A stretch of 46,568 nt of DNA, from positions 1 to 46,568 of the forward strand of contig CANQSB010000027.1 of assembly GCA_947626435.1 (NCBI GenBank), in the 5' to 3' direction. Positions 8,704-17,045 of this stretch are shown piece after piece. Position 1 is the stretch's first letter; every line of letters starts with the position of its first letter. Below the pieces are notes generated by a model. That model was not told where the DNA came from. It worked only from the letters and a program-made list of their open reading frames with translations, and made no database searches. The position numbers and the translations under genes were made by a program. This DNA comes from an uncultured Lachnospiraceae bacterium (lineage in GTDB: Bacteria; Bacillota; Clostridia; Lachnospirales; Lachnospiraceae).

Positions 8704-10956
8704 TTATTTCTTTTCAGCCTTAACCTTCGTCCTAAGCACATACCAGAGCGCGCCCGTAATGCAGACTGACGAATAAGTACCGCACACAATACCTACCATA
8801 AGCGGCAGCGCAAACTCACGTATCGAAGTCACACCGAGCACAAAGAGCGCCGCTACCATTATGAATGTGGTGAGCGATGTAAATATACTCCGCGAAAGCG
8901 TCTGGCAGATGCTTCTGTTTACAAGCTCGTCAAGCTTATCCTTCTTGCCCATGCTCTTTAGGTTCTCCCTGATACGGTCAAATATAACGATTGTCGCGTT
9001 GATTGAGTAACCTACGATTGTAAGCATGCACGCTATAAACGTGCTGCCGACAGATACCTTCGCAATCGCGTAAAACGCAAGCACTACAAGCACGTCATGA
9101 ATAAGCGCCGCGACTGAGCTCGCCGCAAACCTGATATCGCTGAACCTGAACCAGATATAAATAAGCATACAGATTGTCGCAATGATTACCGCTATTACCG
9201 CGTCTGCCTTCATCTCCGAGCTTATTGTAGAGCTTATCGTTTCCGCCGTTATCATATCGGGATTTACGCCAAACTCGCTTACAAGCGCCGCGTCAAGCTC
9301 CTGTCTCTCGTCAACATTGAGCTCCCTTGTCTTGAAAATAACCTCGTTCGTGCCCGCAACCTTCTGCACCTGCACCGCGCCGTCACCCGTCACATTGCTG
9401 AATACGGGAACTACCTTGCTGTCAATATCAGCAAGCGCCATATCCTCATTGAATGTCACATTTGTCGACGTACCGCCTACAAAATCAAGGCTGTAGTTAA
9501 GCGCCTTGCCCGTGGAAGCGCTGTTTACTCCCATAAATACAAATCCGGCTACAATTACCGCAATAGACGCGCTGAAAAATACCGCCTTTTTGCCGAGGAA
9601 GTTTATTACCTTTACCTCTTTTGCCGCACCATAAAGCTTTTCACCCTTTAAGCCTACGGCATACAGTGACCTAAGCACAAGCTTTGTAATCACAAGCGCG
9701 GTAAACATTGAAAGCACGATACCGAGCGCAAGCGTGTACGCAAAGCCCTTTACAGTACCCGAGCCTTTTATCGCAAGCACTACCGCCGCTATGAGCGTAG
9801 TCACGTTACCGTCAACGATAGCTGACATAGCCTTTTTGAATCCGTCATCAATTGAGCCTCTCACGCTCTTGCCTGCCGCTATCTCCTCCCTGATACGCGC
9901 AAATATGATAACGTTCGCATCAACCGCCATACCTATGGAAAGGATAATACCCGCAATGCCGGGAAGCGTGAGCGTAATCTCAAACATATTCAGGCAGAGC
10001 ACTATCAAAATCGTGTATATGATAAGCGCGATAACTGACGCAACACCAGGAATACGGTAAACCGCAATCATAAATACCGCAATAATCACAAGACCTATCG
10101 CCGCCGCCATAAGGCTTGTGTTGATTGCCTCCGCGCCAAGCTGCGCGCCTACAACGTTTGAGCGAAGTTCTTCAAGCTCAAGCTTTAAGCCGCCGATACG
10201 AATCTGGCTTGCAATCCTCTCCGCCTCCTCGTAGCTGTCCATGCCTGAAATCTGCGCCTTGCCGTCAAGCAACGCCGCCTGAACAGTCGGCACGCTTATA
10301 AAGTCATTGTCATAATAAATACCGATTGTCTCGCTGTTTACGCCGCCGTTGTAAGCCTTTGTCGTGGCATCGGCAAATTTCTTCGTTCCCTCCTGCGTAA
10401 ACGTAAGGTCTACGACAAACTGGCTGTTGCCAAGAGAGTCCTGCGCTGAACCGCCCTGCGCCGTCTCTATGTCCGTACCTTCTATTACCGCGCTGCCATT
10501 AGCTATAAGCTCATCCAATGATTTGTTAAGCGTATAGCCTGTCTGTCCTGCGCCTGTATAGCTGTAGTTCTGGTTGCCCTCGCTGTCCGTCTGCGCGATA
10601 AAGTACAGCGCGCCCGGTCTGCCCAAGTCCTCCAAAATCGCATTCGCGTCTGAAACGCCTGGTATCTCAATGTTGATGCGGTCCGCACCCTCCTGATATA
10701 CCTGCGCCTCTGTGCTGTACACCTCCACACGCTTTTGCAGCTTGTAAATGGTATCGCTCATATCCTCACTTGACGGCTCCTCGTCACCTACCACCTGATA
10801 AGTGATGCTCACGCCGCCCGCCAAGTCAAGCCCGAGCTTAATCTCCGACGCCGCGCCCGCTTTTTCAGAGCCTATGCCCCAGACTGCCGTGTAGCCCAGC
10901 CCAAGTATCACAAGCAGCGTGACAATCAGCGTCACAATCGCCTTGTTCTTTTTCAT
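8704..10956 (-). CDS. secDF: Fused protein translocase subunit SecDF
   Basis: SecD and SecF use the proton motive force to help pull secreted proteins through SecYEG. Here they form one 750-aa membrane protein. The SecD half begins with a membrane anchor (residues 5-27) and L-G-L-D-L-A-G-G-V. It carries a large external P1 region, then several membrane segments that include G-M-A-V-D-A-N-V-I-I-F. The SecF half has the signature L-N-Y-S-L-D-F-V-G-G-T near 490 and a second membrane bundle with V-G-Y-S-I-N-A-T-I-V-I-F-D-R. The ATG is preceded by GGAGGATTAAT. The gene lies 72 bp after scfB with no terminator seen, so co-transcription with the SCIFF genes is likely. Confidence 0.95.
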   Translation of the reverse strand: MKKNKAIVTLIVTLLVILGLGYTAVWGIGSEKAGAASEIKLGLDLAGGVSITYQVVGDEEPSSEDMSDTIYKLQKRVEVYSTEAQVYQEGADRINIEIPGVSDANAILEDLGRPGALYFIAQTDSEGNQNYSYTGAGQTGYTLNKSLDELIANGSAVIEGTDIETAQGGSAQDSLGNSQFVVDLTFTQEGTKKFADATTKAYNGGVNSETIGIYYDNDFISVPTVQAALLDGKAQISGMDSYEEAERIASQIRIGGLKLELEELRSNVVGAQLGAEAINTSLMAAAIGLVIIAVFMIAVYRIPGVASVIALIIYTILIVLCLNMFEITLTLPGIAGIILSIGMAVDANVIIFARIREEIAAGKSVRGSIDDGFKKAMSAIVDGNVTTLIAAVVLAIKGSGTVKGFAYTLALGIVLSMFTALVITKLVLRSLYAVGLKGEKLYGAAKEVKVINFLGKKAVFFSASIAVIVAGFVFMGVNSASTGKALNYSLDFVGGTSTNVTFNEDMALADIDSKVVPVFSNVTGDGAVQVQKVAGTNEVIFKTRELNVDERQELDAALVSEFGVNPDMITAETISSTISSEMKADAVIAVIIATICMLIYIWFRFSDIRFAASSVAALIHDVLVVLAFYAIAKVSVGSTFIACMLTIVGYSINATIVIFDRIRENLKSMGKKDKLDELVNRSICQTLSRSIFTSLTTFIMVAALFVLGVTSIREFALPLMVGIVCGTYSSVCITGALWYVLRTKVKAEKK

Positions 10957-11028
10957 ATTAATCCTCCATTCTTAAATATAACTTAATAGCTACTTCCAAA
11001 ACCCAGAAAAACGCCGCCCTTGCTTTTT

Positions 11029-12417
11029 TTATTCGTTTAATGCATTTTTGAGCATAATCGCACACTCTATGCGCTTTTTCTGCAACTCGCAGCCTATGTC
11101 GTAGGCATCATGAATGTTTCCGTGGAAATTGTAGGAATTTGCCGCGCAGCCGCCGCTGCAGTAAAACTTCGCAAAACACTTCCTGCACTTTTCCTTTGAA
11201 TAGACATTACACTCCTTGAACTCGTCGCGGATATCTGTCCTGACTATGCCTTCGTCCACGTTGCCCATCAGAAAATCTTCGTTACCCACAAATTGATGGC
11301 AGGGATAAAAATCGCCCCAAGGCGTAACCGCCAGATACTCCGTACCTGAACCGCACCCCGAAAGACGCTTGTAAACACATGGCCCGCCCTCTAAATCTAT
11401 CATAAAGTGGAAGAAATTGAAATCCTTTCCTTCCTTATGCCGTTTTATTATCTCCGCCGCAAGCTTGTCGTACTCCTCTAAAAGCTCCGGGATATCCTCC
11501 TCGCGCAGCGCATACGGCTCGTCCTTTGGCGCAACCACAGGCTCTACGGAAATCTGCTTAAATCCCAAATCCGCAAGATGAAGTATGTCCGCGGCAAAGT
11601 CCTTGTTGTAACGCGTGAATGTGCCGCGCACATAATAATTGGTCTGGTTTCTGCTCTCAGCCGCCTTTATAAGCTTTGGGAGTATCAAGTCATAGCTGCC
11701 CTGGCCGCCCGCCATCGGGCGCATTCCGTCGTGGACTTCCTTCCTGCCGTCTATGCTCAAAACAAGATTTGCCATTTCCCTGTTGACAAATTCGAGTATC
11801 TCATCATTTAGCAGCACGCCGTTTGTGGTGAGCGTAAAGCGGAATTTTTTGTTGTGCGTTTTTTCAAGGCTTCTGCCATAAGAAACCAAATCCTTTACAA
11901 CCTGCCAGTTCATGAGCGGCTCGCCGCCAAAAAAATCGACCTCAAGGTTTACGCGGCTTCCTGAGTTTGCCACGAGGAAATCGAGCGCCTTTTTGCCCAC
12001 CTCAAAGCTCATGAGTGCGCGTCTGCCGTGGTATTCGCCCTCACCTGCAAAGCAGTATTGGCATTTAAGATTGCAGTCGTGGGCTATGTGCAGGCAGAGA
12101 GCCTTAACGACTGTCTGCCTGTTTTTGAATGTGTCTATGCTCTTTTCGTAAATGTCCTCAGTAAAGAGCTGCCCCGAATCCCTAAGCTCATATATCTCGC
12201 CTGCAAGCTCAAAAAGCTCGTCTTCGCTTATTTCGTATTTGTTTAAGTCAAGACTGTCCCTTAACACGGGCAATGCATTTTCCTTGTCGGCTTTTTCAAG
12301 TTTATTCTCAACAATGCAGGCTATGGCGTCATATGCGGCGTCATCAACTACATGCACGGAGCCGCTTTCTACGTCAAGGACTATGTTGTAGCCGTTGTTT
12401 TTGTACTGGTGTATCAA
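11029..12417 (-). CDS. scfB: Radical SAM SCIFF peptide maturase
   Basis: This 462-aa enzyme installs thioether crosslinks in the SCIFF peptide. The N-terminal part (M-I-H-Q-Y-K-N-N-G-Y-N-I-V-L-D-V) matches the peptide-recognition region typical of SCIFF maturases. The radical SAM motif C-x3-C-x2-C is at C115, C119 and C122. A G-G-E-P motif follows near 164. The C-terminal SPASM domain is cysteine-rich (C-x2-C-x5-C-x3-C near the end, plus earlier cysteines) for two auxiliary 4Fe-4S clusters. The start is a TTG with AAGGA about 10 nt upstream, supported by the conserved N-terminus. The substrate gene scfA lies 173 bp upstream. Confidence 0.95.
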   Translation of the reverse strand: MIHQYKNNGYNIVLDVESGSVHVVDDAAYDAIACIVENKLEKADKENALPVLRDSLDLNKYEISEDELFELAGEIYELRDSGQLFTEDIYEKSIDTFKNRQTVVKALCLHIAHDCNLKCQYCFAGEGEYHGRRALMSFEVGKKALDFLVANSGSRVNLEVDFFGGEPLMNWQVVKDLVSYGRSLEKTHNKKFRFTLTTNGVLLNDEILEFVNREMANLVLSIDGRKEVHDGMRPMAGGQGSYDLILPKLIKAAESRNQTNYYVRGTFTRYNKDFAADILHLADLGFKQISVEPVVAPKDEPYALREEDIPELLEEYDKLAAEIIKRHKEGKDFNFFHFMIDLEGGPCVYKRLSGCGSGTEYLAVTPWGDFYPCHQFVGNEDFLMGNVDEGIVRTDIRDEFKECNVYSKEKCRKCFAKFYCSGGCAANSYNFHGNIHDAYDIGCELQKKRIECAIMLKNALNE

Positions 12418-12446
12418 TTTTTTCGTTCCTTCCTAAATATGCGTGT

Positions 12447-12548
12447 ATCAGATAATGCGAAATGTCCGCACTTGCCGATTGTCTGAATTTGTCTCCTCAG
12501 ATGTCTGATATGCTTACGCGCAAAAGATAAGCAGCGATTATTCGCTGC
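12447..12548 (-). promoter_or_regulatory. Structured spacer between scfA and scfB with a probable attenuator hairpin
   Basis: A 7-bp GC-rich stem (12531-12537 gcagcga and 12542-12548) with a 4-nt loop is followed on the minus strand by TTATCTTTT, a weak terminator shape. Further on, a longer-range pairing is possible between 12447-12453 (tatcaga) and 12504-12510 (tctgata). Together they could let scfA be transcribed more than scfB, as expected for a precursor peptide and its enzyme. The fold is inferred by eye. Confidence 0.5.
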
Positions 12549-12590
12549 CTACCTAAAAATATTCTATTTCAGATGCCAAAGACTGATGAA

Positions 12591-12734
12591 TTACTTTGTA
12601 TTCTCACAGCTCTGGTTGCCGACTGTGCATGATGTCTTGCAGGCTGACTGGCATGATGTCTGACATTCGCCGCAACCGCCTTTCTTCATAGATTCTTTAT
12701 AATCTCTTGTCGTCAATGTCTTGATGTGCTTCAT
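12591..12734 (-). CDS. scfA: SCIFF precursor peptide (six cysteines in about forty-five residues)
   Basis: The 47-aa reading frame starts MKHIKTLTTRDYKESMKKGG and then carries six cysteines at 21, 24, 28, 32, 36 and 43, interleaved with Ser and Thr, ending in SCENTK. This is the SCIFF pattern: a conserved K-H-I-K-T-L leader and a C-terminal cysteine-rich core. The maturase scfB crosslinks a cysteine to a threonine in related peptides. From memory, the pair Cys32-Thr37 was reported for the CteA homologue, and both residues are present here at the same numbers. AGGAGG lies 8 nt upstream of the ATG. The product's function is unknown in the field. Confidence 0.96.
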   Translation of the reverse strand: MKHIKTLTTRDYKESMKKGGCGECQTSCQSACKTSCTVGNQSCENTK

Positions 12735-12766
12735 TTAAAATGCCTCCTTTACCTAATACTCTGTGT

Positions 12767-12795
12767 AGTATAACACAACTTTCCTGATTGTGGAA
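12767..12795 (-). promoter_or_regulatory. Probable promoter of scfA
   Basis: A -10 TATACT (12767-12772) lies about 35 bp upstream of the scfA start, with a weak -35 TTCCAC (12790-12795) at 17-bp spacing. The good -10 and its position support a dedicated promoter for the SCIFF genes. Confidence 0.5.
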
Positions 12796-12838
12796 GTCCT
12801 TTTTTATAAAATTTTTCAACTTTTCAGTTTTCGTTTTT

Positions 12839-13312
12839 TCAACCGCTTTTCCAATCAGTCCGATATAAGCTCGTCTCGACAAGCTTATCGCCTTCATATC
12901 TGTGTTTAAGCGAAAAATAGGGACAATTTTCCTCCAATAAGCGGAAAAATATTTTGTCGCCCTCCCATATCGGAAGGTCATAGACTTCCTTTTTAGGCAC
13001 CCAGACAAGCTCGCCCTCGTTACATTCTATAAGGCTGCCCTCGTACTTTGTCGCGGTGTAGAGAAACATATACTCGGTTTCGCACTTGTTCGATATAAAT
13101 GTCACCACTCCGCGCATGCGGTAATCAGTGAGCGTAAGTCCCGTCTCCTCCTTTACCTCGCGCAACAGGCACTCCTCGGGGCTTTCGTCCTCCTCAAACT
13201 TGCCGCCTACGCCTATCCATTTGTCGTGGCTTATGTCGTTTTTCTTTTTTACGCGGTGGAGCATTAAATATTTGTCATCTTTTTCTATGTAGCATAATGT
13301 AGTCAAAAGCAT
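12839..13312 (-). CDS. Nudix hydrolase, MutT/8-oxo-dGTP type
   Basis: Counting from the ATG at 13312, this 157-aa protein carries a complete Nudix box G-x5-E-x7-R-E-V-x-E-E-x-G-L at residues 37-59, which binds magnesium for hydrolysis of a nucleoside diphosphate linked to another group. The closest group appears to be the 8-oxo-dGTP diphosphatases, judged by M-L-H-R-V-K-K-K-N-D near residue 20 and D-K-W-I-G-V-G-G-K. An upstream TTG (13342) would add ten residues but has no binding site. The true start is uncertain because AAGGAG lies 14 nt before the ATG. It lies between scfA and the iron-sulfur flavoprotein gene. Confidence 0.9.
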   Translation of the reverse strand: MLLTTLCYIEKDDKYLMLHRVKKKNDISHDKWIGVGGKFEEDESPEECLLREVKEETGLTLTDYRMRGVVTFISNKCETEYMFLYTATKYEGSLIECNEGELVWVPKKEVYDLPIWEGDKIFFRLLEENCPYFSLKHRYEGDKLVETSLYRTDWKSG

Positions 13313-13394
13313 ACTGCCATGCAGCTCTCCTTTCTTTCGCAAAACTGTTTCGAGCCTTGAAATTCGCCGCCTTGCTGTTTTTGCAGCCGCTGCG

Positions 13395-14012
13395 CTACCT
13401 TATGAAATCAGTGCGCTCAAATGGCTCTCTTTCAGGCAAACCGTATTTTTCCCTGCCCAGCGCTATGCTCTTGATTAAAAACGCCATATTACGCGCAAGA
13501 GTCCTCATCGTCTGCAAGCCCTCGGCATCCTGTGCCGCCTCTCCTGCATCCCTGCCGTGTACGCTGTTCCAATACTGGCTTGACGCTACGGGCATGCCGC
13601 TGATTGTGAAATATTTGTTCAGCTCGTCAAAGGTTGCGGACAGCCCTCCGCGCCTTGCGACCACTACGCTTGCGCCGGCCTTCATGGTCTTGTCAAAGCC
13701 TGTGCTGTAAAACAGCCTGTCAAGAAACGCTATGAGCGTGGCGTTCGCGGAGCCGTAATAGACGGGACTTGCGATTACCAGCCCATCGCAGGCTTCAAAT
13801 TTGGGGGCTGCGGCGTTTACTATGTCGTCGAATACGCAGCTTCCCTTTTTGTAACAGGTGTTGCAGGCTATGCAGCCGCGTATGTCCTGATTGCCGATTT
13901 GAAGGGTTTCCGTTTCAATGCCTTCCGCAGCGAAAACTTTTTCCATCTCCTGTAACGCGATTGCCGTGTTGCCGCCTACGCGGGGGCTGCCGTTGATTAT
14001 CAATACTTTCAT
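13395..14012 (-). CDS. Iron-sulfur flavoprotein, NADPH-dependent FMN reductase fold
   Basis: This 205-aa protein has a flavodoxin-like fold with the FMN loop G-S-P-R-V-G-G-N-T (8-16). A compact cysteine motif C-x2-C-x2-C-x5-C (47, 50, 53, 59) matches the 4Fe-4S motif of iron-sulfur flavoproteins from anaerobes. Such proteins pass electrons between ferredoxin and an acceptor, and some act on oxygen or peroxide. S-P-V-Y-Y-G-S (90-96) is the second FMN-binding region. The upstream ATG in the same frame overlaps the ribosome binding site GGAGGA, so the start at 14012 is preferred. Confidence 0.9.
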   Translation of the reverse strand: MKVLIINGSPRVGGNTAIALQEMEKVFAAEGIETETLQIGNQDIRGCIACNTCYKKGSCVFDDIVNAAAPKFEACDGLVIASPVYYGSANATLIAFLDRLFYSTGFDKTMKAGASVVVARRGGLSATFDELNKYFTISGMPVASSQYWNSVHGRDAGEAAQDAEGLQTMRTLARNMAFLIKSIALGREKYGLPEREPFERTDFIR

Positions 14013-14112
14013 TTTATTTATCCTCCATTTTTTCAAATTCTACTTCTATGACTGCGTTAAGACTGTCATATGGTTTCCGTCCCCTTTTAGCGGAGATTTT
14101 TCTAATAGTACA

Positions 14113-14141
14113 ATTTTATAACTATCTGCATGGTTATTCAA
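14113..14141 (-). promoter_or_regulatory. Candidate promoter of the iron-sulfur flavoprotein gene
   Basis: A -35 TTGAAT (14136-14141) and -10 TAAAAT (14113-14118) are spaced by 17 bp on the minus strand, about 100 bp upstream of the start codon. Just upstream lie two adjacent copies of a 13-mer, atagtcttgggac (about 14153-14178), a possible binding site. Confidence 0.4.
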
Positions 14142-14229
14142 GCATTAATTATATAGTCTTGGGACATAGTCTTGGGACATTTTATATATTTTATTTTGCT
14201 TTTATGCTTTTTAACAAATATTCCTGTGA

Positions 14230-14826
14230 TTACGGATATTTTTCAGCATAAGTCTGCATTTTCGCATTATCATAACGCGTCTTCAAAAATACAGGCACGC
14301 CATATACAACCTCTACTACTTCGTCTGCGTATCGGGCTAATGACTGATTTATGCTGCCTAAAAGCTCTATGTACCTGAGAGTTTCGCTGTCGTAATCCAT
14401 TGTGTCGGAAAAGACTTCGTTTGTGACTATTACAAGGTTTGCGCTTTTTTTAATCAGTCGCTGCACCCCTGACAGTATTTTGTTTTTCAAGGCTTCGTTT
14501 GTCCTTTCGGCGGGCTGTTTGCCGTCATCAAACATCTCGTTTGCCACAAGGTTTGACATACATTCGAGCAGTATATTTTTTCTTTGCCCGTCTGCAAAGT
14601 TTAAACGCTCCGTGGTGTCCAAATCCTTGTATATTTCCAGAGTATCAAAGCGTCTTCCTGCACGCTGCTTCTTATGTTTTTCTACCCGGGCTTTTCCCTC
14701 ATCGCCGAAGGGCTGCATTGTGGCTATGTATATTGCGTTTTCATTTTGTGGGGTGAGGGACATTATTCTTTTTTCGGCATACTCTGATTTCCCGCTTGCG
14801 CTTGCGCCTGTGACTAGTATGAACAT
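14230..14826 (-). CDS. cobU: Adenosylcobinamide kinase / cobinamide-phosphate guanylyltransferase
   Basis: CobU phosphorylates adenosylcobinamide and then activates it with GTP to give adenosylcobinamide-GDP, the nucleotide-loop step of B12 synthesis. The 198-aa protein has the P-loop G-A-S-A-S-G-K-S (7-14). It also has the family motif R-V-x-x-H-x-x-x-R with His51, the counterpart of the residue that is guanylylated in Salmonella CobU. It is the last gene of the cobalamin block and is separated from cobS by the PD-(D/E)XK-like gene. The ATG follows AAGGAA. Confidence 0.95.
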   Translation of the reverse strand: MFILVTGASASGKSEYAEKRIMSLTPQNENAIYIATMQPFGDEGKARVEKHKKQRAGRRFDTLEIYKDLDTTERLNFADGQRKNILLECMSNLVANEMFDDGKQPAERTNEALKNKILSGVQRLIKKSANLVIVTNEVFSDTMDYDSETLRYIELLGSINQSLARYADEVVEVVYGVPVFLKTRYDNAKMQTYAEKYP

Positions 14827-14968
14827 TTTTTCATTTCCTTAACTTTTTTATCCGCGATTATATATATTCCATTCATTCCTTATGACGGAATATGCTAACG
14901 GCTGATTTGAATTTGCGGTTTGATTTTAAAAATTTCATTTTAATCATCCCGTAAAATTACTGATTAAC

Positions 14969-15005
14969 AAAAAGAAGTCAGGAATTAATCTTCTAACTTC
15001 TTTTT
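14969..15005. terminator. Bidirectional intrinsic terminator
   Basis: The arms at 14969-14978 (aaaaagaagt) and 14996-15005 form a 10-bp stem with A and T tails on both strands. It lies about 100 nt after the stop codon of the gene at 15102-16061. It would separate that gene from cobU, which then needs its own promoter or read-through. Confidence 0.6.
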
Positions 15006-15101
15006 TATTTGCCCTGTCATATTATTATTTGATTTATCTAACCTTCAGTTATTGTTTCTTTCTCTTCATTATATGTATCGGTTGCGGTACATATTTAGGA
15101 T

Positions 15102-16061
15102 TTATTTAAGATAAGAAAGCGTTTCTTCCTCTGAAAGATTATAATTCTTTTGCAATGCTTCCTTAATTTCAGCGTTTCCTAAGTTCAGGTTGCGAAGCAT
15201 TTCAACTGCTACTTTGATTGCGCGTTTTGTGGTTTCTCTTTCGACACGCTCTGTGGTTTCTTTTTCGACACGCTCTGTGGTTTCTTTTTCGACGCGTTCG
15301 GTGGTTTCCCTAACTGCTGTATCAACTACCTCTTCGATTTCTGGTTTCATTATTTCCATTAACGCCTGACACATATCCTCATCTCCCATCTTTAATTCTT
15401 CCACTATACTCTTGTTTGCCAGTACACTCACTTCAAATATAGCATCTATTAGTTCCTTTTCATTCTTGCTCCTTACATTCCTGGAATATTCGATGGCTCT
15501 TGCCATTTCCTGCTTTGTTACATTATCCGATAGCAGGTTAAACCATTCGTGGTTTTCATGGGTAAGCTCTTTTCCTACGATTATCTGCGTTGGAAACTTT
15601 AACCCGCTTTCTATATAATATATCCCTTTGTAGGGATTTGATACCGTGTAGCTGTTTTCTTCAAAATACTTGAATAAACCAATGGGCTTTGATTCGCGTA
15701 TCAGCGTGACTGACACTTCATCAAACCTTACTGCATTAACGCTTTCGCCATATGCTTTGTATAAATGAGCATATCCCTGTGTCTTTGCTACATCGTCTAT
15801 GGACAGTGAATCTCTCGCTGATTTGTATTCGATTATGTTGTACTTCCTAAAAAATTTTCCTATCTCATTCTTTATGGCTACATCCTTTTTCTTTTTTATT
15901 ACCAGACAATCTATCAACAATGGTTTCCTGTTAAGGTTATGTTCCCTTTCAAATTCCAAATCGTCCTTATTTTCCAAAAACTCCATTTCAAGGGCTGCCG
16001 CGAATGCGGGATGCCACTGTAGCTTCTGTTTCTTCTCTACCTTTGATTTCTCTTTTGCCAT
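15102..16061 (-). CDS. PD-(D/E)XK nuclease-like protein with a heptad-like tandem repeat
   Basis: This 319-aa protein of unknown function looks like the multi-copy nuclease-fold proteins common in Lachnospiraceae. A PD-(D/E)XK pattern is visible: Asp51 in L-L-I-D-C-L-V-I-K, then E78-x-K80 in I-I-E-Y-K-S, and Q95 in T-Q-G-Y-A. Residues about 256-285 repeat the 8-aa unit E-T-T-E-R-V-E-K three to four times, probably a charged helix or coiled coil. A helical tail (N-L-N-L-G-N-A-E-I-K-E-A-L) follows, resembling the end of transposase-associated Rpn/YhgA-type proteins. It interrupts the cobalamin block, and a relic of a paralogue lies upstream. The nuclease role is inferred from motif spacing only. 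Confidence 0.65.
   Translation of the reverse strand: MAKEKSKVEKKQKLQWHPAFAAALEMEFLENKDDLEFEREHNLNRKPLLIDCLVIKKKKDVAIKNEIGKFFRKYNIIEYKSARDSLSIDDVAKTQGYAHLYKAYGESVNAVRFDEVSVTLIRESKPIGLFKYFEENSYTVSNPYKGIYYIESGLKFPTQIIVGKELTHENHEWFNLLSDNVTKQEMARAIEYSRNVRSKNEKELIDAIFEVSVLANKSIVEELKMGDEDMCQALMEIMKPEIEEVVDTAVRETTERVEKETTERVEKETTERVERETTKRAIKVAVEMLRNLNLGNAEIKEALQKNYNLSEEETLSYLK
15228..15309. repeat. 24-bp tandem repeat inside the PD-(D/E)XK-like gene
   Basis: About 3.4 copies of a 24-bp unit (core gtggtttctttttcgacacg) occur in frame and encode E-T-T-E-R-V-E-K. Two central copies are nearly identical at DNA level, which suggests recent expansion and possible copy-number variation. Confidence 0.85.
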
Positions 16062-16166
16062 TCTGCTCCCCTTATAGCATTTTATTAATCTGTTAATTTT
16101 ATTATATCCTTTACCCGTTCTTATGTAAAGAATATTTTACCTATTGCTGCTGTTTATTACTGTTAT

Positions 16167-16235
16167 CCGCGCTATTAATTCATGATGTTTTTCAAATTTC
16201 TAAAATGCCGGATGCCATTGCAGGTTTTCGGATTT
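16167..16235 (-). pseudogene. Relic of a second PD-(D/E)XK-like gene
   Basis: Read on the minus strand, these 23 codons give KSENLQWHPAF, a stop, then KFEKHHELIAR. The intact neighbour has KLQWHPAF and, 14 codons later, LEFEREHNLNRK. The relic therefore keeps the diagnostic L-Q-W-H-P-A-F block, has lost about 14 codons, and carries a TAG where the neighbour has Leu. Nothing further downstream aligns. It is non-coding now and shows that the family was present twice at this spot. Confidence 0.7.
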
Positions 16236-16268
16236 AGTTTGAAATTAAAGAACCCTGTAAAGACTAAT

Positions 16269-17045
16269 TTACAGCATACAGGCAATCGCAAGCAGCATCG
16301 CAAGCTCGCTTACCTGCAGATACCAGCCTGACAGGTCGCCTGTCGTACCGCCAAACTGTTTTTTGGACATTTTATAATAATACAGGAAAACAGCACCGCA
16401 TAACAAAAGCATTACTGCCCCAGTTAGCAGATTTAGCGCCAATGCCGCAGATATTATTATCACAAGGTATATCAAAAGCCCCGCCAGAACTGCCCGCTGT
16501 GCGCTTGCTTTTTTTATCTCCGCGAGTGAACTTTTCACCGCATTATTATGTGTAGCGCTCGGAAAGGTTATGGCGGCTATGGCGCTTGTTGTTCTTGAAA
16601 GAGCATATGCGATAGGAATAAATGACATTTGTGTCATATTTAGTTTTAATCCTATTTCATAATATGCCCCGACATTTAAAAGCATATATACGCAGCACCA
16701 TATCACAGCAAATGCGCCCACATGCGAATCCTTCAATATTTCAAGCTTTTTCTCACGGTTTCCGAATGACGATAATGCGTCGGTCGTGTCCATAAAGCCG
16801 TCCATGTGAAAGCCGCCTGTTATGAATATAGGAATAGCGGCTGCGACTGACGCAAAAAATACAGCTGAAAAACCGCATTTTTTATATATGGCAAACCATA
16901 AGATTTCTATCGCACCTATTACCGCGCCTACTATCGGAAAGCACAAAAATACATACCGCATATCTTCCTCTCGGTATTCAAGCTGGGGCATCGGTATTCT
17001 CGAATACATTGAAAATGCCAGGCATAATGTACGCAAAAATTTCAT
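16269..17045 (-). CDS. cobS: Adenosylcobinamide-GDP ribazoletransferase (cobalamin synthase)
   Basis: CobS is a membrane enzyme that joins adenosylcobinamide-GDP to alpha-ribazole, the final assembly of the coenzyme. The 258-aa protein has about six membrane segments and the signature G-G-F-H-M-D-G-F-M-D-T-T-D-A-L near residues 78-92, which binds magnesium and the substrate phosphates. The C-terminal G-G-T-T-G-D-L-S-G motif is also typical. The ATG follows GAGGGAAAA. The next upstream gene, cobT, makes the precursor of the other substrate. Confidence 0.95.
   Translation of the reverse strand: MKFLRTLCLAFSMYSRIPMPQLEYREEDMRYVFLCFPIVGAVIGAIEILWFAIYKKCGFSAVFFASVAAAIPIFITGGFHMDGFMDTTDALSSFGNREKKLEILKDSHVGAFAVIWCCVYMLLNVGAYYEIGLKLNMTQMSFIPIAYALSRTTSAIAAITFPSATHNNAVKSSLAEIKKASAQRAVLAGLLIYLVIIISAALALNLLTGAVMLLLCGAVFLYYYKMSKKQFGGTTGDLSGWYLQVSELAMLLAIACML

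Noticed and set aside
12697-13008. A 103-codon minus-strand frame across the scfA promoter and the Nudix gene
   Set aside because: It overlaps the better supported scfA and Nudix frames and has no recognisable domain.
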